Shown here piece by piece: positions 16,195 through 23,518 of a stretch of 30,010 nt of DNA. The notes below the pieces were generated by a model, which worked only from the letters and a program-made list of their open reading frames with translations, had not been told where the DNA came from and searched no databases. Location of the stretch: assembly GCA_050186335.1 (NCBI GenBank), contig JBFWYO010000064.1, forward strand, positions 1-30,010, given 5' to 3'. The translations under genes and the position numbers were made by a program. The DNA comes from JBFWYO01 sp050186335 (GTDB taxonomy: Bacteria; Pseudomonadota; Alphaproteobacteria; Bin65). Every line of letters starts with the position of its first letter. Position 1 is the first letter of the stretch.

Positions 16195-16731
16195 TCAGCG
16201 CGCGAGCTGCTGATTGCGGATCTCGCGGGCGCGCGCCAGGATGACGTTCTCGAGATCGTTCGACGTGCTGCGGTCGACCTTGGCGTCGACCCACTGCTGC
16301 TGCTTGTTCTTGTTCTGGCGGAACACCGTGACCTTGACCGAGTCCGAACGGAACTCCGGACCGTACACCGCAACCGTCAAGCGCAGGCGCTCGTTCGGCG
16401 ATTCCGGCGGCGTGTACCAGTCGGTCGTGATGATGCCGCCGTACGGGTCGGATTGGTTGATCGGCATGAACGAAATCGTGTCGATCGCGGCGCGCCAGAC
16501 GTAACCGTTCACGGTCACCTGGGCGCGATCGTTGTTCTGGCCCTTGGCCAGCAGGCGGCGCTCGCCCTCGGGCGCCACAACGGTATTGCTGCGCAAACCC
16601 TGGCGCTCTTGGAAGCCGCCGATCGGCTGAACTTCGCGGTCGCCGCAGGCTGCGGCGGTCAATGCCAGCAGCAATCCTGCCGCGGTCAAGCCCAGCCGGC
16701 GCGCGCTGGTATTCACGGTAAAACGAAACAT
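16195..16731 (-). CDS. DUF3576 domain-containing lipoprotein
   Basis: A 178-residue predicted lipoprotein. Hydrophobic residues 13-28 end in the lipobox AAAC, with Cys29 the likely lipidated residue. The mature part contains VNGYVWRAAIDTISFMPI and a repeated-beta-looking C-terminal domain, as in the alphaproteobacterial DUF3576 family that commonly neighbours leuS and lptE. Its function is unknown; the context suggests envelope biogenesis (inference). The start at 16731 is fixed by AGGAG (16739-16743) at ideal spacing; a longer frame to 16815 lacks support. Confidence 0.9.
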   Translation of the reverse strand: MFRFTVNTSARRLGLTAAGLLLALTAAACGDREVQPIGGFQERQGLRSNTVVAPEGERRLLAKGQNNDRAQVTVNGYVWRAAIDTISFMPINQSDPYGGIITTDWYTPPESPNERLRLTVAVYGPEFRSDSVKVTVFRQNKNKQQQWVDAKVDRSTSNDLENVILARAREIRNQQLAR

Positions 16732-16767
16732 CGCGTCACTCCTGGCCACCTGGTTCCAGACGGGTTG

Positions 16768-16796
16768 GCTATATAGCACAAAAGACCCGCCTGCAA
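16768..16796 (-). promoter_or_regulatory. Candidate promoter for the DUF3576 gene
   Basis: On the minus strand TTGCAG (16796-16791) and TATAGC (16773-16768) are separated by exactly 17 bases. This would place transcription start about 30 bases before the ATG. The hexamers are imperfect (3 and 4 of 6), so this is a suggestion only. Confidence 0.35.
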
Positions 16797-16916
16797 ACCC
16801 GCCATTGCCCCGCAATTCCGCCGGTCTGCGGCCGCCCTTCGGTGTTTCGGCCGGGCCGCCGATCGGTTATAAACCCGGCCCAACGCACCCCGCGCGACCG
16901 GTCTCGAAACGGTATT

Positions 16917-18854
16917 ATGGAAAATTCTGCGTCCACGCTCGCTTCCGCACGCATTGCACCGCCGCCGCCCCCGGCGGTCGGCACCGATTCGGCGCATCGG
17001 CTGCTCTATGTCGCCATCGTCGGGCATGTCGATCACGGCAAATCCACCTTGGTCGGCCGGCTGCTGCACGAGACCGGCGCCCTGCCCGAGGGCAAGGTCG
17101 AGGCGGTCGAAGCCATGTGCCGTCGCCGCGGCATGCCGTTCGAATGGGCGTTCGTGACCGACGCCCTGCAGGCCGAGCGCGACCAGGGCATCACCATCGA
17201 CGTCAGCCATATCCGCTTCCGCACTGCGTCGCGGCCTTACGTGCTGGTCGACGCACCCGGGCATCGCGAATTCCTCAAGAACATGATCAGCGGCGCGGCG
17301 CTCGCCGATGCGGCCCTGCTAGTCATCGACGCAATCGAGGGCGTGCGCGAACAGTCCAAGCGCCACGGCTATCTGCTGCATCTGCTGGGCGTGCGGCAGG
17401 TCGTCGTCGCGGTCAACAAGATGGACCTCGTCGATTACGACCAGGCGCGCTTCGCCGCCATCGAGACCGAGTATCGCGCGTATCTCAAAAGTCTCGGCGT
17501 CGAGCCGCGGCATGTGGTGCCGATCTCGGCGCGCCACGGCGACAATGTCGCGACGCCGTCGCCGCGCATGGCGTGGTACCGCGGACCCACCGTGCTGGCT
17601 GCCGTCGACGGCTTCGTCGCACCGCCCGCCCGCCCGGACCTGCCGCTGCGGCTGCCGGTGCAGGATGTCTACAAGTTCGACGAGCGCCGCATCATCGCCG
17701 GCCGCATCGAAAGCGGCCGCGCGCGCGTCGGCGACACACTGCTGTTTTCGCCCAGCAACAAGACCGCCAGGCTGGCCAGCTTCGAAACCGTCAATCGAAC
17801 CGCGCCGATGCTCGAAGCGTCGGCCGGCGAATCGGTCGGTTTCACGTTGGACGACCAGATTTTCGTCGAGCGCGGCGAAGTGGTCTCGCTGCTGTCCGAC
17901 CCGCCGATCGAAACCAACGTGTTCCGCGCGCGCATCTTCTGGCTCGGCGCCAAACCGATGCGCCAGGGCGACGCCTATACGCTGAAGCTGCACACTTTGT
18001 CGGCACCGGTGCGCATCGAGACCATCGAGCGCGTGGTCGATACCGGCGATCTCTTGGCGCGGGCGGCCGGCCAGGTCGAACGCAACGGCATCGCGGAAGT
18101 CGTCATCAGCGCGCGCCGCATGCTGGCGCTCGATGCGCACGACCGCAACCCGCATCTCGGGCGCTTCGTGCTGGTCGACGGCTATGACGTGGTCGGCGGC
18201 GGCATCATCAACATGGAAGGCTATCCGGACCAGCGCCAGGCGATCACCGTGCGCTCGAGCAACCTGACCGAGGTGGCGCACGGCGTCAGCGCCGAGGCGC
18301 GCGCCCGCCACAACGGCCATACCGGCGGCGTGCTGTGGCTGACCGGGCTGTCGGGGGCCGGCAAGTCGACGCTGGCGGTGGCGCTCGAGCGCCTGCTGTT
18401 CCAGAAGGGTTACCAGGTCTACGTGCTCGACGGCGACAACGTGCGCAACGGCCTGAACGCCAATCTCGGCTTCTCGCCCGAGGACCGCGCGGAGAACATC
18501 CGGCGCGTCGGCGAAGTGGCGGCGTTGTTCGCGGACGCCGGGTTGATCGTCATCACCTCGTTCATTTCGCCCTACCGGGCCGACCGCGACCGCGCGCGCG
18601 CCGCGGCCAAGGAGCGGTTCCACGAAATCTATGTGCGCGCGGACCTGGCGACCTGCGAGGAGCGCGATCCGAAGGGACTGTATAAACGTGCCCGCGCCGG
18701 ACAGATTCGCGACTTCACCGGCATTTCCGCGCCGTACGAGCCGCCGTCCGATCCGCAGCTGGTGGTCGATACCGGCGTCATGACGATCGACCAATCGGTC
18801 AGCCACCTATTGGCGTATATCGAACGGCATTTCCGGTTGTCGCGCGCGCCATGA
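16917..18854 (+). CDS. cysC: Elongation-factor-like GTPase fused to adenylylsulfate (APS) kinase
   Basis: A 645-residue two-part protein. Residues about 28-440 form a translation-factor-type GTPase: G1 GHVDHGKST (36-44), G2 GITID (91-95), G3 DAPGH (112-116), G4 NKMD (167-170), G5 SAR (204-206), then two beta-barrel domains. Residues about 455-645 are a full APS kinase with P-loop GLSGAGKST (477-485) and DGDNVRNGLN; it phosphorylates APS to PAPS, the sulfate donor. The layout recalls CysNC/NodQ, but canonical CysN has GSVDDGKST and a cysD neighbour. Here the G domain reads like EF-Tu/EF-1A (HREFLKNMISGAA) and no cysD is present in the window. The GTPase half's role is therefore uncertain: it may regulate the kinase or partner a remote CysD. 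No clear ribosome binding site is seen; the stop overlaps the next gene as ATGA. Confidence 0.9.
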   Translation: MENSASTLASARIAPPPPPAVGTDSAHRLLYVAIVGHVDHGKSTLVGRLLHETGALPEGKVEAVEAMCRRRGMPFEWAFVTDALQAERDQGITIDVSHIRFRTASRPYVLVDAPGHREFLKNMISGAALADAALLVIDAIEGVREQSKRHGYLLHLLGVRQVVVAVNKMDLVDYDQARFAAIETEYRAYLKSLGVEPRHVVPISARHGDNVATPSPRMAWYRGPTVLAAVDGFVAPPARPDLPLRLPVQDVYKFDERRIIAGRIESGRARVGDTLLFSPSNKTARLASFETVNRTAPMLEASAGESVGFTLDDQIFVERGEVVSLLSDPPIETNVFRARIFWLGAKPMRQGDAYTLKLHTLSAPVRIETIERVVDTGDLLARAAGQVERNGIAEVVISARRMLALDAHDRNPHLGRFVLVDGYDVVGGGIINMEGYPDQRQAITVRSSNLTEVAHGVSAEARARHNGHTGGVLWLTGLSGAGKSTLAVALERLLFQKGYQVYVLDGDNVRNGLNANLGFSPEDRAENIRRVGEVAALFADAGLIVITSFISPYRADRDRARAAAKERFHEIYVRADLATCEERDPKGLYKRARAGQIRDFTGISAPYEPPSDPQLVVDTGVMTIDQSVSHLLAYIERHFRLSRAP

Positions 18855-19552
18855 GCGATCCGGCCGCACCCGACCTGAAGCAGGAAATCGCGCACAACCT
18901 TGCGGTCGTGCGCGGCAGGATCGACGCAGCCGCGCGCGCGGTCGGCTGCAATCCGGCCGACGTGACGCTGATCGCGGTCAGCAAGACTCAGCCGATCGAA
19001 CGCATTCGCGCGGCGCTCGAAGCCGGGCACCGCTGCTTCGGCGAGAACCGCGTGCAGGAGGCGCAGTCGCGCTGGCCTGCGCTGCGTGCCGAGTTTCCCG
19101 GCATCGAACTGCACATGATCGGCCATTTGCAGACCAACAAGGCCGCGGAAGCGGTTGCGCTGTTCGACGTGATTCAGACCGTCGATCGGCCGAAATTGGC
19201 GCGCCTGCTCGCGCAGGAGATGGCCAAGCAGTCGCGCCGGCCGCGCTGCTTCGTCGAGGTCAATACCGGCGAGGAGCCGCAGAAAGGCGGCGTTGCGCCC
19301 GGCGCGGCGGAGGGGTTGGTGCGGCAGTGCGCCGCCGAATTCGGCCTCGATGTGCGTGGCCTGATGTGCATTCCGCCGGCCGAGGACAACCCGGCGCCGC
19401 ATTTCGCGCTGTTGGCGGACCTGGCCAAGCGCTGCGGTCTCGCCGGCGTCAGCATGGGCATGAGCGCCGACTATGAAATCGCAGTCCGGCTCGGCGCCAC
19501 GCATGTCCGGGTCGGCACGGCGATCTTCGGCGCGCGGCCGGGGCTGCAATAG
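18851..19552 (+). CDS. YggS-family pyridoxal 5'-phosphate homeostasis protein
   Basis: A 233-residue single-domain TIM-barrel protein of the YggS/PROSC family, which binds pyridoxal phosphate and keeps vitamin B6 and amino-acid pools balanced without known enzyme activity. The PLP lysine is Lys45 in LIAVSKTQP. Other family blocks are FGENRVQEA, HMIGHLQTNK, SMGMSADYEIA and VRVGTAIFG. The start overlaps the stop of the GTPase-APS kinase gene (ATGA), so the two are co-translated. Length and motifs are ordinary. Confidence 0.95.
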   Translation: MSDPAAPDLKQEIAHNLAVVRGRIDAAARAVGCNPADVTLIAVSKTQPIERIRAALEAGHRCFGENRVQEAQSRWPALRAEFPGIELHMIGHLQTNKAAEAVALFDVIQTVDRPKLARLLAQEMAKQSRRPRCFVEVNTGEEPQKGGVAPGAAEGLVRQCAAEFGLDVRGLMCIPPAEDNPAPHFALLADLAKRCGLAGVSMGMSADYEIAVRLGATHVRVGTAIFGARPGLQ

Positions 19553-19565
19553 GTGGGGCTTGTGC

Positions 19566-19571
19566 TAACAT
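19566..19571 (+). promoter_or_regulatory. Possible extended -10 element before the response regulator gene
   Basis: TAACAT preceded by TG at the extended -10 position lies about 70 bases before the regulator's GTG. No good -35 accompanies it. The 87-base gap 19553-19639 contains nothing else recognisable. Confidence 0.2.
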
Positions 19572-19639
19572 GGCGTTCGGCGCGTTGGACGGCCTTGCGA
19601 TGGCCGGGAATTCCGCCTATCGAGATCGAGGATTACTAA

Positions 19640-20344
19640 GTGAATTCAAAGGCTAATAGCAAAGGCAAACGCATTCTTCTGGTCGACGACGATGAGGATC
19701 TGCGGACCGCATTGGTCGAGCAGCTGCGCCTGCATCAGGAATTCGAAACCCGCGAAGCGCCCAATGCCGCCCAGGCGCTCGAACTGGCGAAAAGCGAAAG
19801 TTACGACGCCATCATCCTCGATGTCGGTTTGCCCGACATGGACGGTCGCGAACTGTGCCGCCTGTTGCGCCGGCACGGCATCAAGACGCCGGTCATCATG
19901 CTGACCGCCGCGGATACCGACGCGGATACCATTCTGGGCCTCGATTCGGGCGCCAACGACTACATCACCAAGCCGTTCCGGCTGGGCGTGCTGCTGGCGC
20001 GGCTGCGTGCGCATCTGCGCCAGTTCGAACACAGCGAGGACGCGACCTTCAGCATCGGGCCGTACCATTTTCAGCCGAGCCTGAAACTGCTGCTCGGCGG
20101 CGGCGGCAAAACCAAGATCCGGCTGACCGAAAAGGAAACCGCGATCCTCAAATACCTGATCCGCGCCGGCGGTACGGTGGTCGGGCGCGAAGTCCTGCTC
20201 AACGAGGTATGGGGGTACAACGCGGGCGTTACCACCCATACGTTGGAAACCCACGTTTATCGCCTGCGCCAGAAGATCGAACTCAACCCGTCCAAGGCCG
20301 AGATCCTGGTCACCGAACCGGGCGGCTACCGCCTCAACATGTGA
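19640..20344 (+). CDS. OmpR/PhoB-type response regulator, orphan
   Basis: A 234-residue two-domain transcription factor. The receiver domain (about 10-125) has acidic residues DDDED (16-20), phospho-acceptor Asp61 in IILDVGLPDMDG, Thr89 and Lys111 (KPF). The C-terminal winged helix (about 135-234) has the typical REVLLNEVWGY, THTLETHVYRLRQK and EPGGYRLN. All catalytic residues are intact, so it is presumably controlled by phosphorylation, but no histidine kinase gene lies in the window. Translation starts at GTG, supported by GAGG eight bases upstream. Its regulon cannot be told from the sequence. Confidence 0.93.
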   Translation: MNSKANSKGKRILLVDDDEDLRTALVEQLRLHQEFETREAPNAAQALELAKSESYDAIILDVGLPDMDGRELCRLLRRHGIKTPVIMLTAADTDADTILGLDSGANDYITKPFRLGVLLARLRAHLRQFEHSEDATFSIGPYHFQPSLKLLLGGGGKTKIRLTEKETAILKYLIRAGGTVVGREVLLNEVWGYNAGVTTHTLETHVYRLRQKIELNPSKAEILVTEPGGYRLNM

Positions 20345-20388
20345 TCGCCGTCACTGCTTGTCGTGCGCGGCGCGGTTAGGTTGGATGG

Positions 20389-20420
20389 GCCGGCTCAGCA
20401 CAATACCGAAACGAGCCGGC
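20389..20420 (+). other. Inverted repeat between response regulator and MBL genes
   Basis: GCCGGCTC (20389-20396) and GAGCCGGC (20413-20420) are perfect inverted copies around a 16-base spacer. It could fold in the intergenic transcript as a processing or attenuation hairpin, or be a regulator site. There is no T-run, so it is not a standard terminator. Confidence 0.3.
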
Positions 20421-20456
20421 TCGGCATGGCAACGCCGGACGTAACAGGAGTTTTCG

Positions 20457-21341
20457 TTGGCGCCCACTGCCCGCACCGCGGCAAACGCATCCGCCGTCCC
20501 CCAGGACGCCGCGGAAGAGAATTTTTTCCTGCGCTTCTGGGGCGTGCGCGGGACGATCGCCTGTCCCGGCGGCGAGTATGTCCGCTATGGCGGCAACACC
20601 TCATGCATCGAGATTCGCTGCGGCAAGCGCTTGCTGATTCTCGATGCCGGCACGGGCTTGCGGCCGCTCGGCGTGCATCTCAGCAAGAACGGCGTGATCG
20701 ACGCCGACCTGCTGCTCACCCACACGCATCTGGATCACGTCGCCGGCCTGCCGTTCTTCCTGCCGATCTTCAAGCAGGGCAATTCGATCCGCTTCTGGGC
20801 CGGGCATCTGGCCGGCACCATGGGCCTCAAGGACGTCATCAAGCGCATGCTCGATGCCCCGCTGTTTCCGGTGCCGATGTCGGCGCTCGGCGCCAAGATC
20901 AAGTTTTGCGATTTCGAATGCGGCGATACGCTCGAGCCGCACGAGGGGATCGTGGTGCGCACGGCGCATCTCAATCATCCGAACGGCGCCACGGGCTACC
21001 GCATCGAATTCGCCGGCAAGTCGATCTGCTACGTCACCGACACCGAACACACCGGCCATGGCCTCGATCAGAACATTCTCAAGCTGATCAAGGGCACGGA
21101 TATTTTCATCTACGATTCGACATACACCGAGGCCGAGTATCCGGAGTTCAAGGGCTGGGGCCATTCGACCTGGGAGGAAGGCGCCAAGCTGGCCGAAGCC
21201 GCCGGCGTGCGCACGTTCGTGATCTTCCACCACGCGCCCGAGCACAACGACAATTTCATGGACGAGATCGCCGATTCGGCGCGCCGCCGTCTGCGCGATT
21301 CGGTCGTCGTGGCGCGCGAAGGGCTGATCTTACGGCCGTAA
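20457..21341 (+). CDS. MBL-fold (beta-lactamase superfamily) metal-dependent hydrolase
   Basis: A 294-residue metallo-beta-lactamase-fold protein. The metal-binding motif THTHLDH (88-94) gives His89, His91, Asp93 and His94, with further ligands likely at HLNHPNG, TDTEH and FHHAPEH. The front end FWGVRGTIACPGGEYVRYGG matches a subgroup near phosphodiesterase/PhnP-like and RNase Z-like proteins, so a phosphodiester substrate is plausible but unproven. Translation begins at TTG, well supported by AGGAG with 7-base spacing; no ATG fits. It lies 112 bases after the response regulator gene on the same strand and converges with the ABC permease with only 10 bases between. Confidence 0.9.
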   Translation: MAPTARTAANASAVPQDAAEENFFLRFWGVRGTIACPGGEYVRYGGNTSCIEIRCGKRLLILDAGTGLRPLGVHLSKNGVIDADLLLTHTHLDHVAGLPFFLPIFKQGNSIRFWAGHLAGTMGLKDVIKRMLDAPLFPVPMSALGAKIKFCDFECGDTLEPHEGIVVRTAHLNHPNGATGYRIEFAGKSICYVTDTEHTGHGLDQNILKLIKGTDIFIYDSTYTEAEYPEFKGWGHSTWEEGAKLAEAAGVRTFVIFHHAPEHNDNFMDEIADSARRRLRDSVVVAREGLILRP

Positions 21342-21351
21342 CGCCGAAGCG

Positions 21352-22518
21352 CTATTTGTACGGGTCCGCCGCGTCCCTGAGCCCGTCGCCGAAGAAGTTG
21401 AAGGCGAGCACGGTGATCACCACCGGCACCACCGGCAGCATCAGCCACGGGTACAGCGCGACCGAATTGATGTTCTGCGCCTCGGCCAGCAGCACGCCCC
21501 ACGACGTGATCGGCGGCCGCAAGCCCAGGCCCAAGAAGCTCAGCGCGGTTTCGCCCAGGATCATCGCCGGGATCGACAAGGTTGCCGATGCGATCAGATG
21601 GCTCATGAAGCTCGGCAGCAAGTGCCGGCCGACCACGCGCTTGGGCTTGGCGCCCATCAGCACGGCGGCGGTGCAGAAATCCTCCTCGCGCAACGACAGC
21701 AACTTCGAGCGCACGGCGCGCGCCAGCCCGGTCCATTCGAGCATGCCGAGAATGATGGTGATGCCGAAATAGACGACCAGCGGACTCCAGCTCACCGGCA
21801 CCGCGGCGGACAGCGCCATCCACAGCGGCAACAGCGGGAACGAACGCAGCACTTCGATCGCACGCTGGCTGACCAGATCGAACCAGCCGCCGTAATAGCC
21901 GGCGAAGCCGCCGATCAGGATGCCCAGGATGAAACTGATGGTGACGCCGATCAGCCCGACGGTCAGCGAAATGCGCGCGCCCACGAAGATGCGCGACAGC
22001 ATGTCCCGTCCCAGCCGGTCGGTGCCGAAGATGAACAGGGTGCCGTCCTTGGCCGGACAGATCAGATGGAAATCCATCGTAATCAGGCCCCAGAACTCGT
22101 ACTCGTCGCCGGCGCAGAAGAAGCGGATCGGCTGCACCTTGTTCGGGTTCTCGGTGTACTCGCGCTTCAACGTCTCCATGTTGAGCTTGTAGTCCAGCCC
22201 ATACACGAACGGCCCCACGAACCTGCCCTCGTGGAACAGATTGATGCTCTGCGGCGGCGCATAAATATAGTCCGTATGGCGCATATTCTGGTTGTACGGC
22301 GCCAGAACCTCGCTGACCAAGATCGACAGGTACATAACCAGCAGAATGACGCCCGAGATCACCGCGATCTTGTGCTTCTTCAGCTTCCACCACATCAGCT
22401 TCCACTGCGAGGCGAGGAAGTATTTTTCCTGCCCGGCCGTCATCTGATCGACGGAATGCGGATCGAACGGATCCTTCGAGACGTAGTGCTCGATCTCCCG
22501 CTTCGGCATGTCGGTCAT
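21352..22518 (-). CDS. Oligopeptide-type ABC transporter permease (DppC/OppC/YejE-like)
   Basis: A 388-residue inner-membrane permease. The cytoplasmic N-terminus (1-50) leads to the first membrane helix at about 51-70. A periplasmic insert of some 90 residues follows, then the OppC signature FGTDRLGRDMLSRI and the core helices. The EAA loop that docks the ATPase includes AAVLMGAKPKRVVGRHLLPS. The C-terminus ends NFFGDGLRDAADPYK as in DppC-type subunits. The long insert before the GTDRLGRD motif is typical of YejE-like proteins. Its start overlaps the upstream permease stop (ATGA). It is the last gene of the operon. Confidence 0.94.
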   Translation of the reverse strand: MTDMPKREIEHYVSKDPFDPHSVDQMTAGQEKYFLASQWKLMWWKLKKHKIAVISGVILLVMYLSILVSEVLAPYNQNMRHTDYIYAPPQSINLFHEGRFVGPFVYGLDYKLNMETLKREYTENPNKVQPIRFFCAGDEYEFWGLITMDFHLICPAKDGTLFIFGTDRLGRDMLSRIFVGARISLTVGLIGVTISFILGILIGGFAGYYGGWFDLVSQRAIEVLRSFPLLPLWMALSAAVPVSWSPLVVYFGITIILGMLEWTGLARAVRSKLLSLREEDFCTAAVLMGAKPKRVVGRHLLPSFMSHLIASATLSIPAMILGETALSFLGLGLRPPITSWGVLLAEAQNINSVALYPWLMLPVVPVVITVLAFNFFGDGLRDAADPYK

Positions 22519-23513
22519 TTCGCGGCCTTTCCTTGCAGGCGGATGCGCGGATCGAGGGCCGCCAAGGCCAGGTCCGAAATCAGCACGCCGATCACCGTGA
22601 GCAGCGCCAGGAACAGCAGGAACGACGCCGCGAGATATGTGTCCAGATTGACCAGCGAATCGTACAGCAGCTTACCCGTGGTCGGCAGGTTGAGCACGAT
22701 CGAGACGATGACCGCGCCGGAGACGAGATCCGGCAGGATGTCGCCGATATCCGAGATGAACGGGTTGAGCGCCATGCGCAGCGGATACTTGGTCAGCAGT
22801 TTCAGCGGCGGCAGGCCCTTGGCGCGCGCGGTGACGACATACTGCTTCTGCAGTTCGTCCAGCAGATTTGCGCGCAGCCGGCGGATCATGCCGGCCGTGC
22901 CGGCGGTGCCGATGACGATCACCGGGATCCACAGATGCTGCAGCATGTTGCCGATCTTGCCCCAGGTCCACGGCGCGTCGATGTATTTTTCGTCCATCAG
23001 CCCGCCGATCTCGATGCCGAGCCAGGCGTTGGCCAGATAGGCGATGACCAGCGCGAACAGGAAGTTCGGCGTGGCCAAACCCAGGAAGCCGACGAAGGTC
23101 AGCCCGTGGTCGGACCAGCTGTATTGATGCGTGGCCGAATAGACGCCGATCGGGAATGCGACGATCCACGTGAAGATGATCGTGCCCAGACAGACGATGA
23201 AGGTCAGGAACAGGCGTTCGCTGACGATCGACCAGACCGGTTTGTCGTACTCCCAGGAGACGCCGAAATCGCCCTGCAGCAGGTTGATCACCCACAGGAA
23301 ATAGCGCTGGATGAACGGCTGATCGAGCCCGTATTGCTGGCGCAGGAATTCGATCTTCGCCGGATCGACCTTTTCGCCCTGGCTTTGCAGCTCGGCGATC
23401 ATGGTCTCGAGAAAATTGCCCGGCGGCAGATGCACGACGAAGAACACGATGAAGCTGATCGCCAACAAGGTTGGGATCATCACCAGAAATCGGTGGGCCA
23501 GATAACGCAACAT
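22515..23513 (-). CDS. Oligopeptide-type ABC transporter permease (DppB/OppB/YejB-like)
   Basis: A 332-residue inner-membrane permease with about six helices. It opens with MLRYLAHRFLVMIPTLLAIS, the family's first transmembrane segment, and has the conserved YGLDQPFIQRYFLW and GDFGVSW region. The ATPase-contacting EAA loop is YVVTARAKGLPPLKLLTKYP. The C-terminus DLALAALDPRIR is standard. It starts 5 bases after the binding-protein gene stop and overlaps the next permease, so it is translationally coupled on both sides. Confidence 0.94.
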   Translation of the reverse strand: MLRYLAHRFLVMIPTLLAISFIVFFVVHLPPGNFLETMIAELQSQGEKVDPAKIEFLRQQYGLDQPFIQRYFLWVINLLQGDFGVSWEYDKPVWSIVSERLFLTFIVCLGTIIFTWIVAFPIGVYSATHQYSWSDHGLTFVGFLGLATPNFLFALVIAYLANAWLGIEIGGLMDEKYIDAPWTWGKIGNMLQHLWIPVIVIGTAGTAGMIRRLRANLLDELQKQYVVTARAKGLPPLKLLTKYPLRMALNPFISDIGDILPDLVSGAVIVSIVLNLPTTGKLLYDSLVNLDTYLAASFLLFLALLTVIGVLISDLALAALDPRIRLQGKAAK

Positions 23514-23518
23514 GCCGA

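Noticed and set aside
21342..21351. Possible bidirectional terminator between convergent MBL and permease genes
   Set aside because: Only ten bases with no stem-loop; no evidence beyond the convergent layout.
20363..21772. A 469-residue frame overlapping the MBL gene and the first ABC permease
   Set aside because: Out of frame with the MBL domain and antisense to the permease, with no coherent domain.
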